Shown here in pieces: positions 8,795 through 16,516 of a DNA stretch of 64,000 nt. Position 1 is the stretch's first letter; every line of letters starts with the position of its first letter. The notes under the pieces are model-generated. The model saw nothing but the letters and a program-made list of their open reading frames with translations, was not told where the DNA came from and searched no databases. Made by a program: the position numbers and the translations under genes. This DNA is from Mycobacterium kansasii ATCC 12478 (GTDB lineage: Bacteria > Actinomycetota > Actinomycetes > Mycobacteriales > Mycobacteriaceae). The stretch lies in assembly GCF_000157895.3 (NCBI RefSeq), contig NC_022663.1, positions 1,860,001 to 1,924,000 of the forward strand. Reading direction: 5' to 3'.

Positions 8795-9134
8795 CTGTTC
8801 AGAATATCCAGCGAGGCGGGTGTCCGCGGTGATTCGGCGAATATTGCTGATATGTGTTTGCTCTCGACTCCGAACTGGTCAATATTTCTCTGCACTGTCC
8901 CCAGGGAGGGGTATCTACTACTCTCTTAGTGAACACTTGTCCGGGAATCGTGGAACGTCTGGCCGCTGAAGGCGCGCCGCGGTGATCTATCAACCGGTGG
9001 TGGGTTATTCGCGAAAACGGCGCCAGATCACCTATCAAGCGAACCCCTTCGCGATCGACCTTGGACCTTGACCCCGCGTGCTGGACACGCTTAATCCCGG
9101 TGTCAGACCGGGGGAAGCGAGATTATCCAACCCG

Positions 9135-9272
9135 ATGGCAAAGAGGAATTACAGTGAAGAGTTCCGCCGCAACGCCGTTGAGCTGTACCGCGTCACCGAG
9201 GGTGCGACCAAACCGAGCGTGACATCCTGCGATCGGCGGCCAAATATTTCGCCGGGGGAGACGAACTGGTGA
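9135..9272 (+). pseudogene. IS3-family transposase orfA remnant with internal deletion
   Basis: It starts correctly as MAKRNYSEEFRRNAVELYR but jumps after EGAT to the last part of OrfA. The text corresponding to ERDILRSAAKYFAG is present but in another frame, and an extra G in the GGGGG run near 9254-9258 returns the frame to the normal ending ETNW-stop. Roughly 50 codons of the helix-turn-helix and leucine-zipper region are gone. Confidence 0.75.
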
Positions 9273-9783
9273 ACCGCTTCCAGTTCGTCGCCGACCACTC
9301 CGACACCTTCGAGGTGAAGCGGTTATGCCAGGCTACCAACATATCCCGGTCGTCGTATTGCGCGTGGTTAAGCGCCGCTGAGGCCAGGGCCGCACGCGTG
9401 GCAGCTGACGCCGAGCCGGCCGAGCACATCCGCGCCGTGCACGACGCGGCCAACATCTGCGGGCGGCCGCGGATCACTGCCGAAATCAACGACGGAAAGC
9501 CGGCCGATCAGCGGATCAACCACAAACGGATCGGGCGAGTCATGCGCGAGAACGCAATCCAGGGATTGCGGCTGCGCCGCAAGCATCGCACCACGATTCC
9601 CGAGCCCGCTGACACCGCGTCCAAGGACCTGCTCGATCGAGATTTCACCGCCACCGAGCCCAACACCAAGTACGTCGGCGACGCCACGTACCTGCCGTGC
9701 GGACAGGGCCAGTTCTTGTACTTGGCGACAGTGATCGATTGCTTTTCCCGGCGCCTGGTGGGGTGGTCGATCGCCGACCACAT
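9269..9783 (+). pseudogene. IS3-family transposase orfB, 3'-truncated
   Basis: It starts at GTG 9269, overlapping the orfA stop (GTGA). The HTH_21-type N-terminus and the start of the rve integrase core are present: TKYVGDATYLPCGQGQFLYL carries the first Asp of the DDE triad, then ATVIDCFSRRLVGWS. After ADHM the homology stops. The frame happens to stay open to 9985, but that part is antisense to the tetR gene and is not transposase. The second Asp and the Glu of the catalytic triad are lost. Confidence 0.8.
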
Positions 9784-9798
9784 GAGCTACATGGATAG

Positions 9799-10425
9799 CT
9801 ACGGTGCAGCGCTAACCAGCGACATCATCCGTGGATACAGGATGGCTGGACCGAGCCATCGAGTAATGAACCGGCGTAGTTCGATTCCCTCGCGGGGTGG
9901 CTGTACGGGATCGGTCAGGATGGACTGCACTGTGCGCAGGGTCATTTCGGCGAGCTCACTGAGCGCGGTGGTGTCGAAACCGTGAAGCCTCCAATCCACA
10001 TCGAAGCGGTGGAAGGTGGACAAACAGATTGTGATAGCCGTGTCGGACGTCAGGGAGGTGGCGGCTTCGCCTTCATGCCGCCGGGTCAGCAGGTTTTCCA
10101 GCTGTGGATCACCGGCGAGATTGTCGATTCCAAACGACACGCTTTCGACGATTGCGGTGACTGGGTCGTTGAGTCCCCGAACGTGTTCTACAACTTGGTC
10201 GATGAATCCGTCGACGGCTCGCATTGCGCTGGCGATGAGCAACGCGTCGGCATTGGGAAAGTAGCGGTACACCGTCTGACGAGTGACTCCCAGCCTGCGG
10301 GCGACGTCGGCAAGGCGTAATGCCGCTCCATGCTCCGCGATCTCCTCGTCTACCGCGCTCAGAATGCGCGAAATAGCTTCCTCGTCCGATGAGGGAGTGA
10401 CACCCCCCCAGCCACGACTACGCAT
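9799..10425 (-). CDS. TetR-family regulator of the adjacent P450 gene
   Basis: A 208-residue protein with the TetR helix-turn-helix LRLADVARRLGVTRQTVYRYF (about residues 37-57) followed by a helical effector domain. Its start overlaps the end of the P450 gene by 8 bases, so the two are translated from one message. This arrangement, together with the palindrome at 11710-11727 in front of the P450 gene, suggests autoregulation of the pair. Its 3' end is only 16 bases from the broken end of the IS element, but the C-terminus looks complete. Confidence 0.85.
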   Translation of the reverse strand: MRSRGWGGVTPSSDEEAISRILSAVDEEIAEHGAALRLADVARRLGVTRQTVYRYFPNADALLIASAMRAVDGFIDQVVEHVRGLNDPVTAIVESVSFGIDNLAGDPQLENLLTRRHEGEAATSLTSDTAITICLSTFHRFDVDWRLHGFDTTALSELAEMTLRTVQSILTDPVQPPREGIELRRFITRWLGPAILYPRMMSLVSAAP

Positions 10426-11671
10426 CCGCCGTCACAAGCCTTTCGCTGGTGAACTCAATCGAAAGGGTTGTCGGGCCGGTCATTCCCAGAAGGGGTTTCC
10501 ACGGAGCCGGTCCGACACGATGGGGGCCGGTGAGGCGACGGGCAAGGACGGTGAGTGCTTCCGCCAGTTCCCGGCGTGCGAGGTTCGCCCCGAGGCAGTA
10601 GTGCGCGCCACCGCCGAACGTCAGAATCGCGGGGAGGTCATTGCGCGTGATGTCGAAGCGGTCAGCGTCGTCGTAGATCGCTGGGTCTCGGTTGGCGGCA
10701 AAGGTGTTGACGACTACGAGGGTTCCTGCCGGGAATGTGTGCCCACCGAACTCGACGTCGTCAACGGCGGCTCGCGGGACGATGCAGGCTGCGGGTGAGT
10801 GGCGCATGCTCTCTTCGACCGCCTGCATCGCAAGCTCCGGTTGCTCGCGCAACTTTGCCCACTGGTCCGGGTGCTCGCAGAGCACCTGCACGGACGCCGA
10901 CAGTTGGTTTCGCGTCGTATCCGTTCCCGCCATCAGGAACCCGGCGACCAGCATGCGGAGTTCGTCAAGATTGAGCCGGTCACCGTCGCTTTCTGCGCGT
11001 ATGAGTTCCGAGAGCAGGTCATCGGTGAGGTTGTCTCGGCGGGCGGCGACCATGTCGTCCACGTAGGCGTCGAGTTCGCCCCATGCGCGCATGATCGCGG
11101 ACTCATCGAAGGTGACGTCGGGCTGGAAGTTGAGAGCTTTGAAAATCTCCTCAGTCCAGTCCGCAAACAACTGCCAATCTTCGCGGGGCGCGCCGAGCAG
11201 CGTGCAGATGATCGGGGTCGGGTACTGATACGCGATGTCGGTCACGACGTCGCACCGCCCGTCGTCCACCACCCGGTCGATCAGCCCGTTCACCACCTCG
11301 TGGATCGTCTCTTGCAGGCGCGATGTCGCACGCGGAGTGAACGCCTTGGAGACCAACTTGCGCAAGCGGACATGTCGTGCACCGTCCAGGCCCAGGAGGC
11401 TGCTTGCCATCTTGTCGAACAACGGACCCGAGGTGATGCCCTGCGCCGCCAGAGTCACACCGGGTGGCAGGCGGAATCTGTTGTCGCGCAGTATCCCGCG
11501 AGCCATCTCGTAGGACAGGATTTCGGGACCAAGCGGCCCGATGGCGATGGGCGAACACGATTGTGCAGTTCGAACATCTTCGAGGATGTCGTGGGGAGTG
11601 GCGTTGAGGTCGTAGCTGAACGTGGGGAGTCCGGCTTCGAAGACATTGGGAGCGGCGCTGTTCACGTTCAT
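10418..11671 (-). CDS. Cytochrome P450
   Basis: A 417-residue soluble class I P450. Visible landmarks are the I-helix oxygen-binding motif AGTDTT (residues 248-253), the ExxR pair (E287, R290) and the heme-binding loop FGGGAHYCLG with Cys359 as axial ligand. It would hydroxylate or otherwise oxidise a small hydrophobic substrate using electrons from a ferredoxin and reductase, neither of which is encoded nearby. It is followed by, and overlaps, a tetR gene. I cannot assign a CYP family with confidence. Confidence 0.92.
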   Translation of the reverse strand: MNVNSAAPNVFEAGLPTFSYDLNATPHDILEDVRTAQSCSPIAIGPLGPEILSYEMARGILRDNRFRLPPGVTLAAQGITSGPLFDKMASSLLGLDGARHVRLRKLVSKAFTPRATSRLQETIHEVVNGLIDRVVDDGRCDVVTDIAYQYPTPIICTLLGAPREDWQLFADWTEEIFKALNFQPDVTFDESAIMRAWGELDAYVDDMVAARRDNLTDDLLSELIRAESDGDRLNLDELRMLVAGFLMAGTDTTRNQLSASVQVLCEHPDQWAKLREQPELAMQAVEESMRHSPAACIVPRAAVDDVEFGGHTFPAGTLVVVNTFAANRDPAIYDDADRFDITRNDLPAILTFGGGAHYCLGANLARRELAEALTVLARRLTGPHRVGPAPWKPLLGMTGPTTLSIEFTSERLVTADA

Positions 11672-12017
11672 CGATGTCTCAACTTCCGCTGGAGCCTAGA
11701 GAGGCGTTCGGTATGGACATCCATACCAATAGTGTATGACCACTGCCGTAAAGCGGTCAATGCGAAAGGATGAGTCGCCAGTTCAGTAGGCATGTCGCCA
11801 GCTGTGATCATACGTTTCATGAAATAACGTCTGCAAAGTGTGCCGAAGACCCGAGCACATGTACTGCCCTGAAGTCAGTGCAATAGCGGATTGCCGACTC
11901 ATGCGGCAAGGGCCCAGTGTGTGGTGTGTGGGCGCCGTGTGGACGCGGCAGGCCGTCGACGATCGTCACCGCTCATGTGTTCGCGACAAGGATTGCCTCT
12001 ACCTGCAAGAACGTGGG
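11672..12017. other. Non-coding stretch between P450 and tRNA
   Basis: A 346-base gap. It holds the P450 promoter region with the palindrome at 11710-11727. Apart from a short AT-rich patch (around 11808-11828) I see no gene or repeat; the open frames crossing it have poor codon character. Confidence 0.5.
11710..11727. promoter_or_regulatory. Perfect palindromic operator candidate for the P450-TetR operon
   Basis: GGTATGGACATCCATACC is a perfect inverted repeat with 8-bp arms and a 2-bp spacer. It begins 39 bases upstream of the P450 start codon. Length and symmetry are typical of TetR operators, and a tetR gene is co-transcribed with the P450. Confidence 0.65.
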
Positions 12018-12091
12018 TGCCCCCAGTCGGACTCGAACCGACACTGGGCGGATTTTAAGTCCGCTGCCTCTGCCAATTGGGCTATGGGGGC
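12018..12091 (-). tRNA. tRNA with UAA anticodon (Leu by anticodon), short variable loop
   Basis: The minus strand folds as a complete cloverleaf. The acceptor is GCCCCCA/TGGGGGC. A D-arm follows. The anticodon stem GCGGA/TCCGC has loop CTTAAAA, giving anticodon TAA, then a variable loop of 5 bases (CCAGT). The T-arm is GTCGG-TTCGAGT-CCGAC and the discriminator is A. No CCA is encoded. The anticodon reads UUA leucine codons, yet tRNA-Leu normally has a long variable arm; this one is built like a class I tRNA. Confidence 0.88.
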
Positions 12092-12448
12092 CAGGCGGCG
12101 AATGTAACGCGCGGACGCCCGGCACGAGATATCCGCTCCTGGATACGAACTCAGAAAACACTAGCGTGCGCCTCGGTCGGAGTTTGAGTAGGATCGCCCG
12201 CCGCGCGCCGGGTCGCAGTGGCGCCCATCTGGGGCATATGACATGGCCGTATCGCGCGCATAGAGCTTGTTAAAACTGCCGGCGTTGGCGTTAAGAGGCC
12301 GTAAACGTCTGTCACCCTGTGCCTTTCAGCGCCGAATGTGGGGGCATGGCTGGTTAGCGTTACGCCAATACACAGGGGTCGTTACGCAAACACACAGGGT
12401 TGACCCGGGGAGTCAACAGGTCGCCATGTTTCACATTAGGAGGCACCA
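12092..12448 (+). promoter_or_regulatory. Control region of the PE/PPE/Esx operon
   Basis: A 357-base gap without genes. Its distal half carries two 20-bp direct repeats, CGTTACGCCAATACACAGGG (12358-12377) and CGTTACGCAAACACACAGGG (12380-12399). They are 18/20 identical and spaced exactly 22 bp apart, so they face the same side of the helix. An inverted repeat GTTGAC-N7-GTCAAC (12399-12417) overlaps the last base of the second copy. A strong ribosome-binding site AGGAGG (12438-12443) precedes the PE start codon. Confidence 0.6.
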
Positions 12449-13273
12449 ATGTCATTCCTGCAGATAGTGCCGGAAGAGCTGACAGCCGCGGCTACGCAGC
12501 TAGGGGCACTCGGCACGTCATTGACCGCACAGAACACGGCCGCCGCCGCGCCTACCACTGCGATAGCTCCGGCGGCTCTCGATGAGGTATCGGCGCTGCA
12601 AGCGGCCCTCTTCACCGCGTACGGCACCCTCTACCAGCAGGTCAGCGCCGAGGCCGCGGCCATGCATGACATGTTCGTGAACACCTTGGGGTTCAGCGCC
12701 GGTACCTACGGTGCCACCGAGTCGCTCAACTCGGCGGCGGCGGATTCGCCCCTCTCCGGACTCACGTCGGGCATCAGCGGCCTCATCGGTGGTACCACCG
12801 GGATGATTCCGGACTCGTTCAACGGCGGCTTCGCCAACATGATGAACATCGGCATGGGGAACTGGGCGTCCGCCACATCGAACCTGCTCGGCTTGGCAGG
12901 CGGTGGACTGCTACCCGCCGAAGAGGCCGCTGCCGCCGACTCCTTCCTCGGCGGGGAAGCCGCACTGGGCGAACTCGGCGCGGCGGAGGCGGCGCTCGGT
13001 GGAGGTTCCGTCGCGGCCGGAATCGGCGAGGCGTCGGCGATCGGTGCTTTGTCGGTGCCGCCCAGCTGGGCTGGACAGGCGACCTTGGTCTCGAGCACCA
13101 CCGCCGGAGCGCTGCAGGGCGCCGGCTGGACCGCCGCCGCCCCACAAGCCGCACCCGGCATGCTCTACCCGGGCGTGCCCGGGTTGGCCTCGGCCGCGCG
13201 CAACAGCGCCGGCTTCGGTGCGCCGCGCTACGGCGTCAAACCCATCGTCATGCCCAAACCGGTGAGCGTATAG
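12449..13273 (+). CDS. PE8: PE-family protein (PE8-like)
   Basis: A 274-residue protein. The N-terminal PE domain (residues 1 to about 95) starts MSFLQIVPEELTAAATQLG. PE proteins pair with PPE proteins through helical hairpins and are exported by ESX type VII systems. Here the PE domain is followed by an Ala/Gly-rich region and an unusual C-terminal module, SVPPSW ... GFGAPRYGVKPIVMPKPVSV, which resembles the C-terminus of the PPE protein encoded next. The length and neighbours fit M. tuberculosis PE8 (Rv1040c, 275 residues, from memory). First gene of the PE-PPE-esx-esx operon. Confidence 0.9.
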   Translation: MSFLQIVPEELTAAATQLGALGTSLTAQNTAAAAPTTAIAPAALDEVSALQAALFTAYGTLYQQVSAEAAAMHDMFVNTLGFSAGTYGATESLNSAAADSPLSGLTSGISGLIGGTTGMIPDSFNGGFANMMNIGMGNWASATSNLLGLAGGGLLPAEEAAAADSFLGGEAALGELGAAEAALGGGSVAAGIGEASAIGALSVPPSWAGQATLVSSTTAGALQGAGWTAAAPQAAPGMLYPGVPGLASAARNSAGFGAPRYGVKPIVMPKPVSV

Positions 13274-13335
13274 GCGCTGCGCACAGCGCAATTGCACAAA
13301 TCAACGAGCGAGACTACTCAAAAAGGTGGGAACCA

Positions 13336-14517
13336 ATGGATTTCGCAGCTCTGCCTCCTGAGATCAACTCCGGACGCATGTACGCGGGCGCAGGTGCCGG
13401 CCCGCTGCTGGCCGCCGCGGCGGCCTGGAACGGCCTGGCCCTCGAATTGAACACCACAGCGGCCTCCATCGAGTCGATCGTCACGCTGCTGACCGGCGAA
13501 CAGTGGCTGGGCCCGGCGTCGCTGTCGATGGCCGCCGCGGCCCAACCCTACATAGCGTGGCTGACCTACACGGGCGCGTCGGCCGAACACGCTGGCGCGC
13601 AAGCCATGGCATCCGCTGCGGCATACGAGGCGGCATTTGCCGCGACCGTACCGCCGCCGATCATCGCCGCCAACCGGGCTCTGCTGGCCGCGCTCGTCGC
13701 CACCAACTTCCTGGGCATCAACACGCCGGCGATCATGGCCACCGAGGCCCACTACATGGAAATGTGGGCCCAAGACGCCATGGCCATGTACGCCTACGCG
13801 GCCTCCTCGGCGAACTCGGGAACGCTCAACCCACTGACCACGCCGTCGCAGAGCACCAACCCGGGTGGGCTGGCCGCCCAGTCGGCGGCGGTCGGTCAGG
13901 CCGCCGCGGCTGCCACGGTCAACCAGGTTGGTCTGAGCAGTCTGATCACCGACTTGCCCAACGCGGTGATGAGCCTCGCCTCCCCGATCACCTCGGTTGC
14001 CGACGCGACCGGGCTGACCGGAATCATGCAAAGCATCGACGACCTGCTCGCGATTCCGATGGTGGCCAACATTTTGAACGGCGGCATCAACACCGCCGCG
14101 TGGTTTGTCATGGCGGCGATCCCCAACGCGATATTCCTCTCCAACGCCCTCGCGCCGACGACGGCAGCCGCCGAAGCCGTCGAAGGTGCGGCGGGCGCGG
14201 CCGCCGCAGCGGGCGCGGGGCTGGCAGAAAGCGTCGCACCGGCGGCCGGCGCCGGCGCGGTAGCCGCCGGTTTGGGCGAGGCGTCACTGGTCGGCAGCCT
14301 GTCGGTGCCGGCGAGCTGGTCGAGCGCCACACCGGCGGCGGCTTCCACCGCCGGCCTACTGTCCGGCAGCGGCTGGAGCGTCCCCGAGGAAGCCGGACCG
14401 GTCTCCGGAATGGCCGGGATGCCCGGGATGGCGGCGGCCGCCAAGGGGGCCGGCGCGTACGCCGGGCCGCGCTACGGCTTCAAGCCGATCGTCATGCCCA
14501 AACAGGTCGTCGTGTAA
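13336..14517 (+). CDS. PPE15: PPE-family protein, SVP subgroup (PPE15-like)
   Basis: A 393-residue protein. The PPE domain (residues 1 to about 175) begins MDFAALPPEINSGRMYAG and contains the WxG-type turn GEQWLGPAS. The C-terminal half carries the signature GSLSVPASW of the PPE-SVP subgroup and ends PRYGFKPIVMPKQVVV. It should form a helical dimer with the PE protein encoded 62 bases upstream and be secreted through a type VII system, likely ESX-5. Synteny and length fit M. tuberculosis PPE15 (Rv1039c). An AAAAAGGTGGG ribosome-binding site precedes the ATG. Confidence 0.93.
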   Translation: MDFAALPPEINSGRMYAGAGAGPLLAAAAAWNGLALELNTTAASIESIVTLLTGEQWLGPASLSMAAAAQPYIAWLTYTGASAEHAGAQAMASAAAYEAAFAATVPPPIIAANRALLAALVATNFLGINTPAIMATEAHYMEMWAQDAMAMYAYAASSANSGTLNPLTTPSQSTNPGGLAAQSAAVGQAAAAATVNQVGLSSLITDLPNAVMSLASPITSVADATGLTGIMQSIDDLLAIPMVANILNGGINTAAWFVMAAIPNAIFLSNALAPTTAAAEAVEGAAGAAAAAGAGLAESVAPAAGAGAVAAGLGEASLVGSLSVPASWSSATPAAASTAGLLSGSGWSVPEEAGPVSGMAGMPGMAAAAKGAGAYAGPRYGFKPIVMPKQVVV

Positions 14518-14673
14518 CCCGAAAGACCCGGCCGAGAAAAGGGGGACATGTCACTCGTTGGAGGCCGGCAATTTACCGGCGCGCCGTAATGTATTCCGCG
14601 AAGCGGCTACCACCGCACCATTCAAGTGCTAGAACTCTTAAAACTCAGACTGCGATATAAGGAGACAGGAACC

Positions 14674-14970
14674 ATGACCGCACGCTTCATGACCGACCCG
14701 CACGCGATGCGGGACATGGCGGGCCGCTTCGAGATGCACGCTCAGACGGTTGAGGACGAGGCCCGCCGGATGTGGGCGTCCTCGCAGAACATCTCCGGCG
14801 CGGGCTGGAGCGGTCTGGCCGAGGCCACCTCGCTGGACACCATGGGCCAGATGAACCAGGCCTTCCGCAACATTGTGAACATGCTGCACGGAGTGCGTGA
14901 CGGGCTGATCCGCGACGCCAACAACTACGAGCAGCAAGAGCAGGCCTCCCAGCAGATCCTCAGCAGCTAG
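14674..14970 (+). CDS. esxJ: ESAT-6-like protein of the QILSS group (EsxJ-like)
   Basis: A 98-residue WXG100 protein: it begins MTARFMTDPHAMRDMAG, has the central turn GAGWSG and ends ASQQILSS, the hallmark of the QILSS subfamily. It pairs as a four-helix bundle with the protein from the next gene and is a type VII secretion substrate. The start is ATG 14674 behind AAGGAGACAGG; upstream in-frame codons lack such a site. Synteny fits M. tuberculosis Rv1038c. Confidence 0.95.
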   Translation: MTARFMTDPHAMRDMAGRFEMHAQTVEDEARRMWASSQNISGAGWSGLAEATSLDTMGQMNQAFRNIVNMLHGVRDGLIRDANNYEQQEQASQQILSS

Positions 14971-15008
14971 CCCCGGCCCGACAGCTTCGATTCAGGAGGA
15001 CAAGACCA

Positions 15009-15293
15009 ATGACCATCAATTACCAGTTCGGCGATGTCGACGCCCACGGCGCCACGATTCGTGCCCAGGCGGCGTCGCTCGAGGCCGAGCACCAGGCCAT
15101 CGTTCGCGATGTGCTGGCTGCCGGCGACTTCTGGGGCGGCGCCGGTTCGGTGGCCTGCCAGGAGTTCATCACCCAGTTGGGTCGCAACTTCCAGGTGATC
15201 TACGAGCAGGCCAACGCCCACGGCCAGAAGGTCCAGGCCGCCGGCAGCAACATGGCACAGACCGACAGCGCCGTCGGCTCCAGCTGGGCCTAA
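15009..15293 (+). CDS. esxI: ESAT-6-like protein (EsxI-like)
   Basis: A 94-residue WXG100 protein: MTINYQFGDVDAHGATIR, turn DFWGGAG, and the C-terminal end AQTDSAVGSSWA typical of the Mtb9.9 group. It is the heterodimer partner of the preceding EsxJ-like protein, from which it is separated by 38 bases with a good ribosome-binding site (AGGAGGA). Last gene of the PE-PPE-esx operon; a strong hairpin follows the stop codon within 12 bases. Synteny fits Rv1037c. Confidence 0.95.
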   Translation: MTINYQFGDVDAHGATIRAQAASLEAEHQAIVRDVLAAGDFWGGAGSVACQEFITQLGRNFQVIYEQANAHGQKVQAAGSNMAQTDSAVGSSWA

Positions 15294-15304
15294 AGCCGGC
15301 AACA

Positions 15305-15346
15305 ACAAGTGTGGCCGCACACCGCCAGGTGTGCGGCCACACTTGT
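15305..15346 (+). terminator. Strong hairpin terminator after the esx pair
   Basis: A perfect 18-bp inverted repeat (ACAAGTGTGGCCGCACAC and its complement) around a 6-base loop CGCCAG. There is no run of T after it, as is common for mycobacterial terminators. It ends the PE-PPE-esx transcript. Confidence 0.8.
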
Positions 15347-15358
15347 GTGCGCCCATAC

Positions 15359-15517
15359 CTAGCCGCCCATCGGCGAATGCGGAATCACCGACGAACTGAC
15401 CCCGACGCGGTGAACCGGGCCGTCGGCCTCGCGCCCGACCATGCCTCCGAGCGGCAGCTGGCGTGACCCGCGCCGGGGTACCAGCTCAATGACGGCCGTC
15501 GGTACCGAGTTCTGCAT
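15359..15517 (-). CDS. Possible small protein or gene fragment
   Basis: A 52-codon minus-strand frame from ATG 15517 (MQNSVPTAVIELVPRRGSRQ) to TAG 15359. More than 80 percent of third positions are G or C, as in real coding DNA here, while the frame upstream of the ATG quickly loses this character. I recognise no family and see no good ribosome-binding site. It may be the surviving 3' end of a larger gene; in M. tuberculosis this interval holds insertion-sequence remnants. Confidence 0.3.
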   Translation of the reverse strand: MQNSVPTAVIELVPRRGSRQLPLGGMVGREADGPVHRVGVSSSVIPHSPMGG

Positions 15518-15735
15518 TCGACAACCCCGGCAACCGCTGAATCGAGAAGCATTGTTAAGTCGGCAGGTGGGCACCCCAATAGCCCATACCGACAAAATGC
15601 ATATAAAACACTTGCATATAACACGTATACGCCCGAGTTCCTGTTGGTAGCGTCGGACGTGACCGGGCATGGCTACATTTGAGGTTGTTATGAGCTCCGT
15701 GACGATCCCATGTGAGCTTGACAGTATGGGGAATC
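15518..15735 (+). promoter_or_regulatory. AT-rich promoter region of trcRS
   Basis: Within GC-rich surroundings, 15590-15630 is strongly AT-rich and holds two near copies of TGCATATAAAACAC (15598-15611) and TGCATATAACAC (15613-15624), 15 bp apart. TrcR of M. tuberculosis is known to bind an AT-rich region of its own promoter, so this is the likely autoregulatory site. Confidence 0.55.
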
Positions 15736-16509
15736 ATGACCGCAATGACCGGACAACCGCGCACTCAACGTCCGCGCCAAGCCATCCTGGGGCAGCTGCC
15801 CCGCATTCACCGTGCTGACGGTTCACCGATCCGGGTTTTGCTGGTCGACGACGAGCCGGCGCTGACCAATCTGGTCAAGATGGCGCTGCATTACGAAGGC
15901 TGGGACGTCGAGATAGCCCACAACGGCCGGGAAGCCATCGCCAAGTTCGAAAGAATCAGCCCGGACGTTCTGGTCCTGGACATCATGCTGCCCGATGTGG
16001 ATGGGCTGCAGATTCTGCAGCGGGTCCGCGAATCCGACGACTACACGCCCACCCTGTTCCTGACCGCCCGGGATTCGGTGATGGATCGGGTCACCGGTCT
16101 GACCGCGGGCGCCGACGACTACATGACCAAGCCGTTCAGCCTCGAGGAATTGGTCGCCCGGCTGCGCGGACTGCTGCGCCGGTCCAGCCATCTGGCGCCC
16201 CCGGCCGACGAGTCCCTCAAAGTGGGCGACCTCAAGCTCGACGCCGCCAGCCGGGAAGTCACCCGCGGCGGAACGCCGATATCGCTGTCGTCGACCGAGT
16301 TCGAATTGCTGCGGTTCCTGATGCGCAATCCGCGCCGCGCGCTGAGCCGCACCGAGATCCTCGACCGGGTCTGGAACTACGACTTCGCCGGACGCACCAG
16401 CATTGTCGACCTCTATATCTCGTACCTGAGGAAGAAGATCGACGCTGACCGCGATCCGATGATCCACACCGTCCGCGGGATTGGATACATGCTGCGACCA
16501 GCGGAATGA
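15736..16509 (+). CDS. trcR: Response regulator TrcR (OmpR family)
   Basis: A 257-residue protein. The receiver domain (about 33-150) has the acidic pair DDE at 38-40, phosphoacceptor Asp82 (LVLDIMLPD) and the conserved Lys in YMTKPF. The winged-helix DNA-binding domain follows (about 165-255: STEFELLRFLMRNPRRALSR, VDLYISYLRKKID). The start at ATG 15736 gives exactly the length I recall for M. tuberculosis TrcR (257). It is phosphorylated by the sensor kinase encoded 7 bases downstream and regulates its own promoter. Confidence 0.95.
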   Translation: MTAMTGQPRTQRPRQAILGQLPRIHRADGSPIRVLLVDDEPALTNLVKMALHYEGWDVEIAHNGREAIAKFERISPDVLVLDIMLPDVDGLQILQRVRESDDYTPTLFLTARDSVMDRVTGLTAGADDYMTKPFSLEELVARLRGLLRRSSHLAPPADESLKVGDLKLDAASREVTRGGTPISLSSTEFELLRFLMRNPRRALSRTEILDRVWNYDFAGRTSIVDLYISYLRKKIDADRDPMIHTVRGIGYMLRPAE

Positions 16510-16516
16510 GCCGGCA

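Larger units (their letters stand above)
9069..9783 (+). mobile_element. Decayed IS3-family insertion sequence
   Basis: The left end TGACCCCGCGTGCTGGACAC looks like the terminal inverted repeat of mycobacterial IS3-type elements. It is followed by a damaged orfA and a truncated orfB (given separately). Homology to the transposase ends around 9783, just after WSIADHM. The right half of the catalytic domain and the right terminal repeat are missing, and the 3' end of an unrelated tetR gene begins 16 bases later. The element can no longer move by itself. Confidence 0.75.

Noticed and set aside
9784..9985. Continuation of the transposase frame to 9985
   Set aside because: The part after WSIADHM is antisense to the tetR gene and shows no transposase similarity.
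12018..12091. tRNA as an attachment site for an integrated island
   Set aside because: No integrase gene and no repeated tRNA 3' end is visible nearby; the PE/PPE and kdp genes beside it are core genes.
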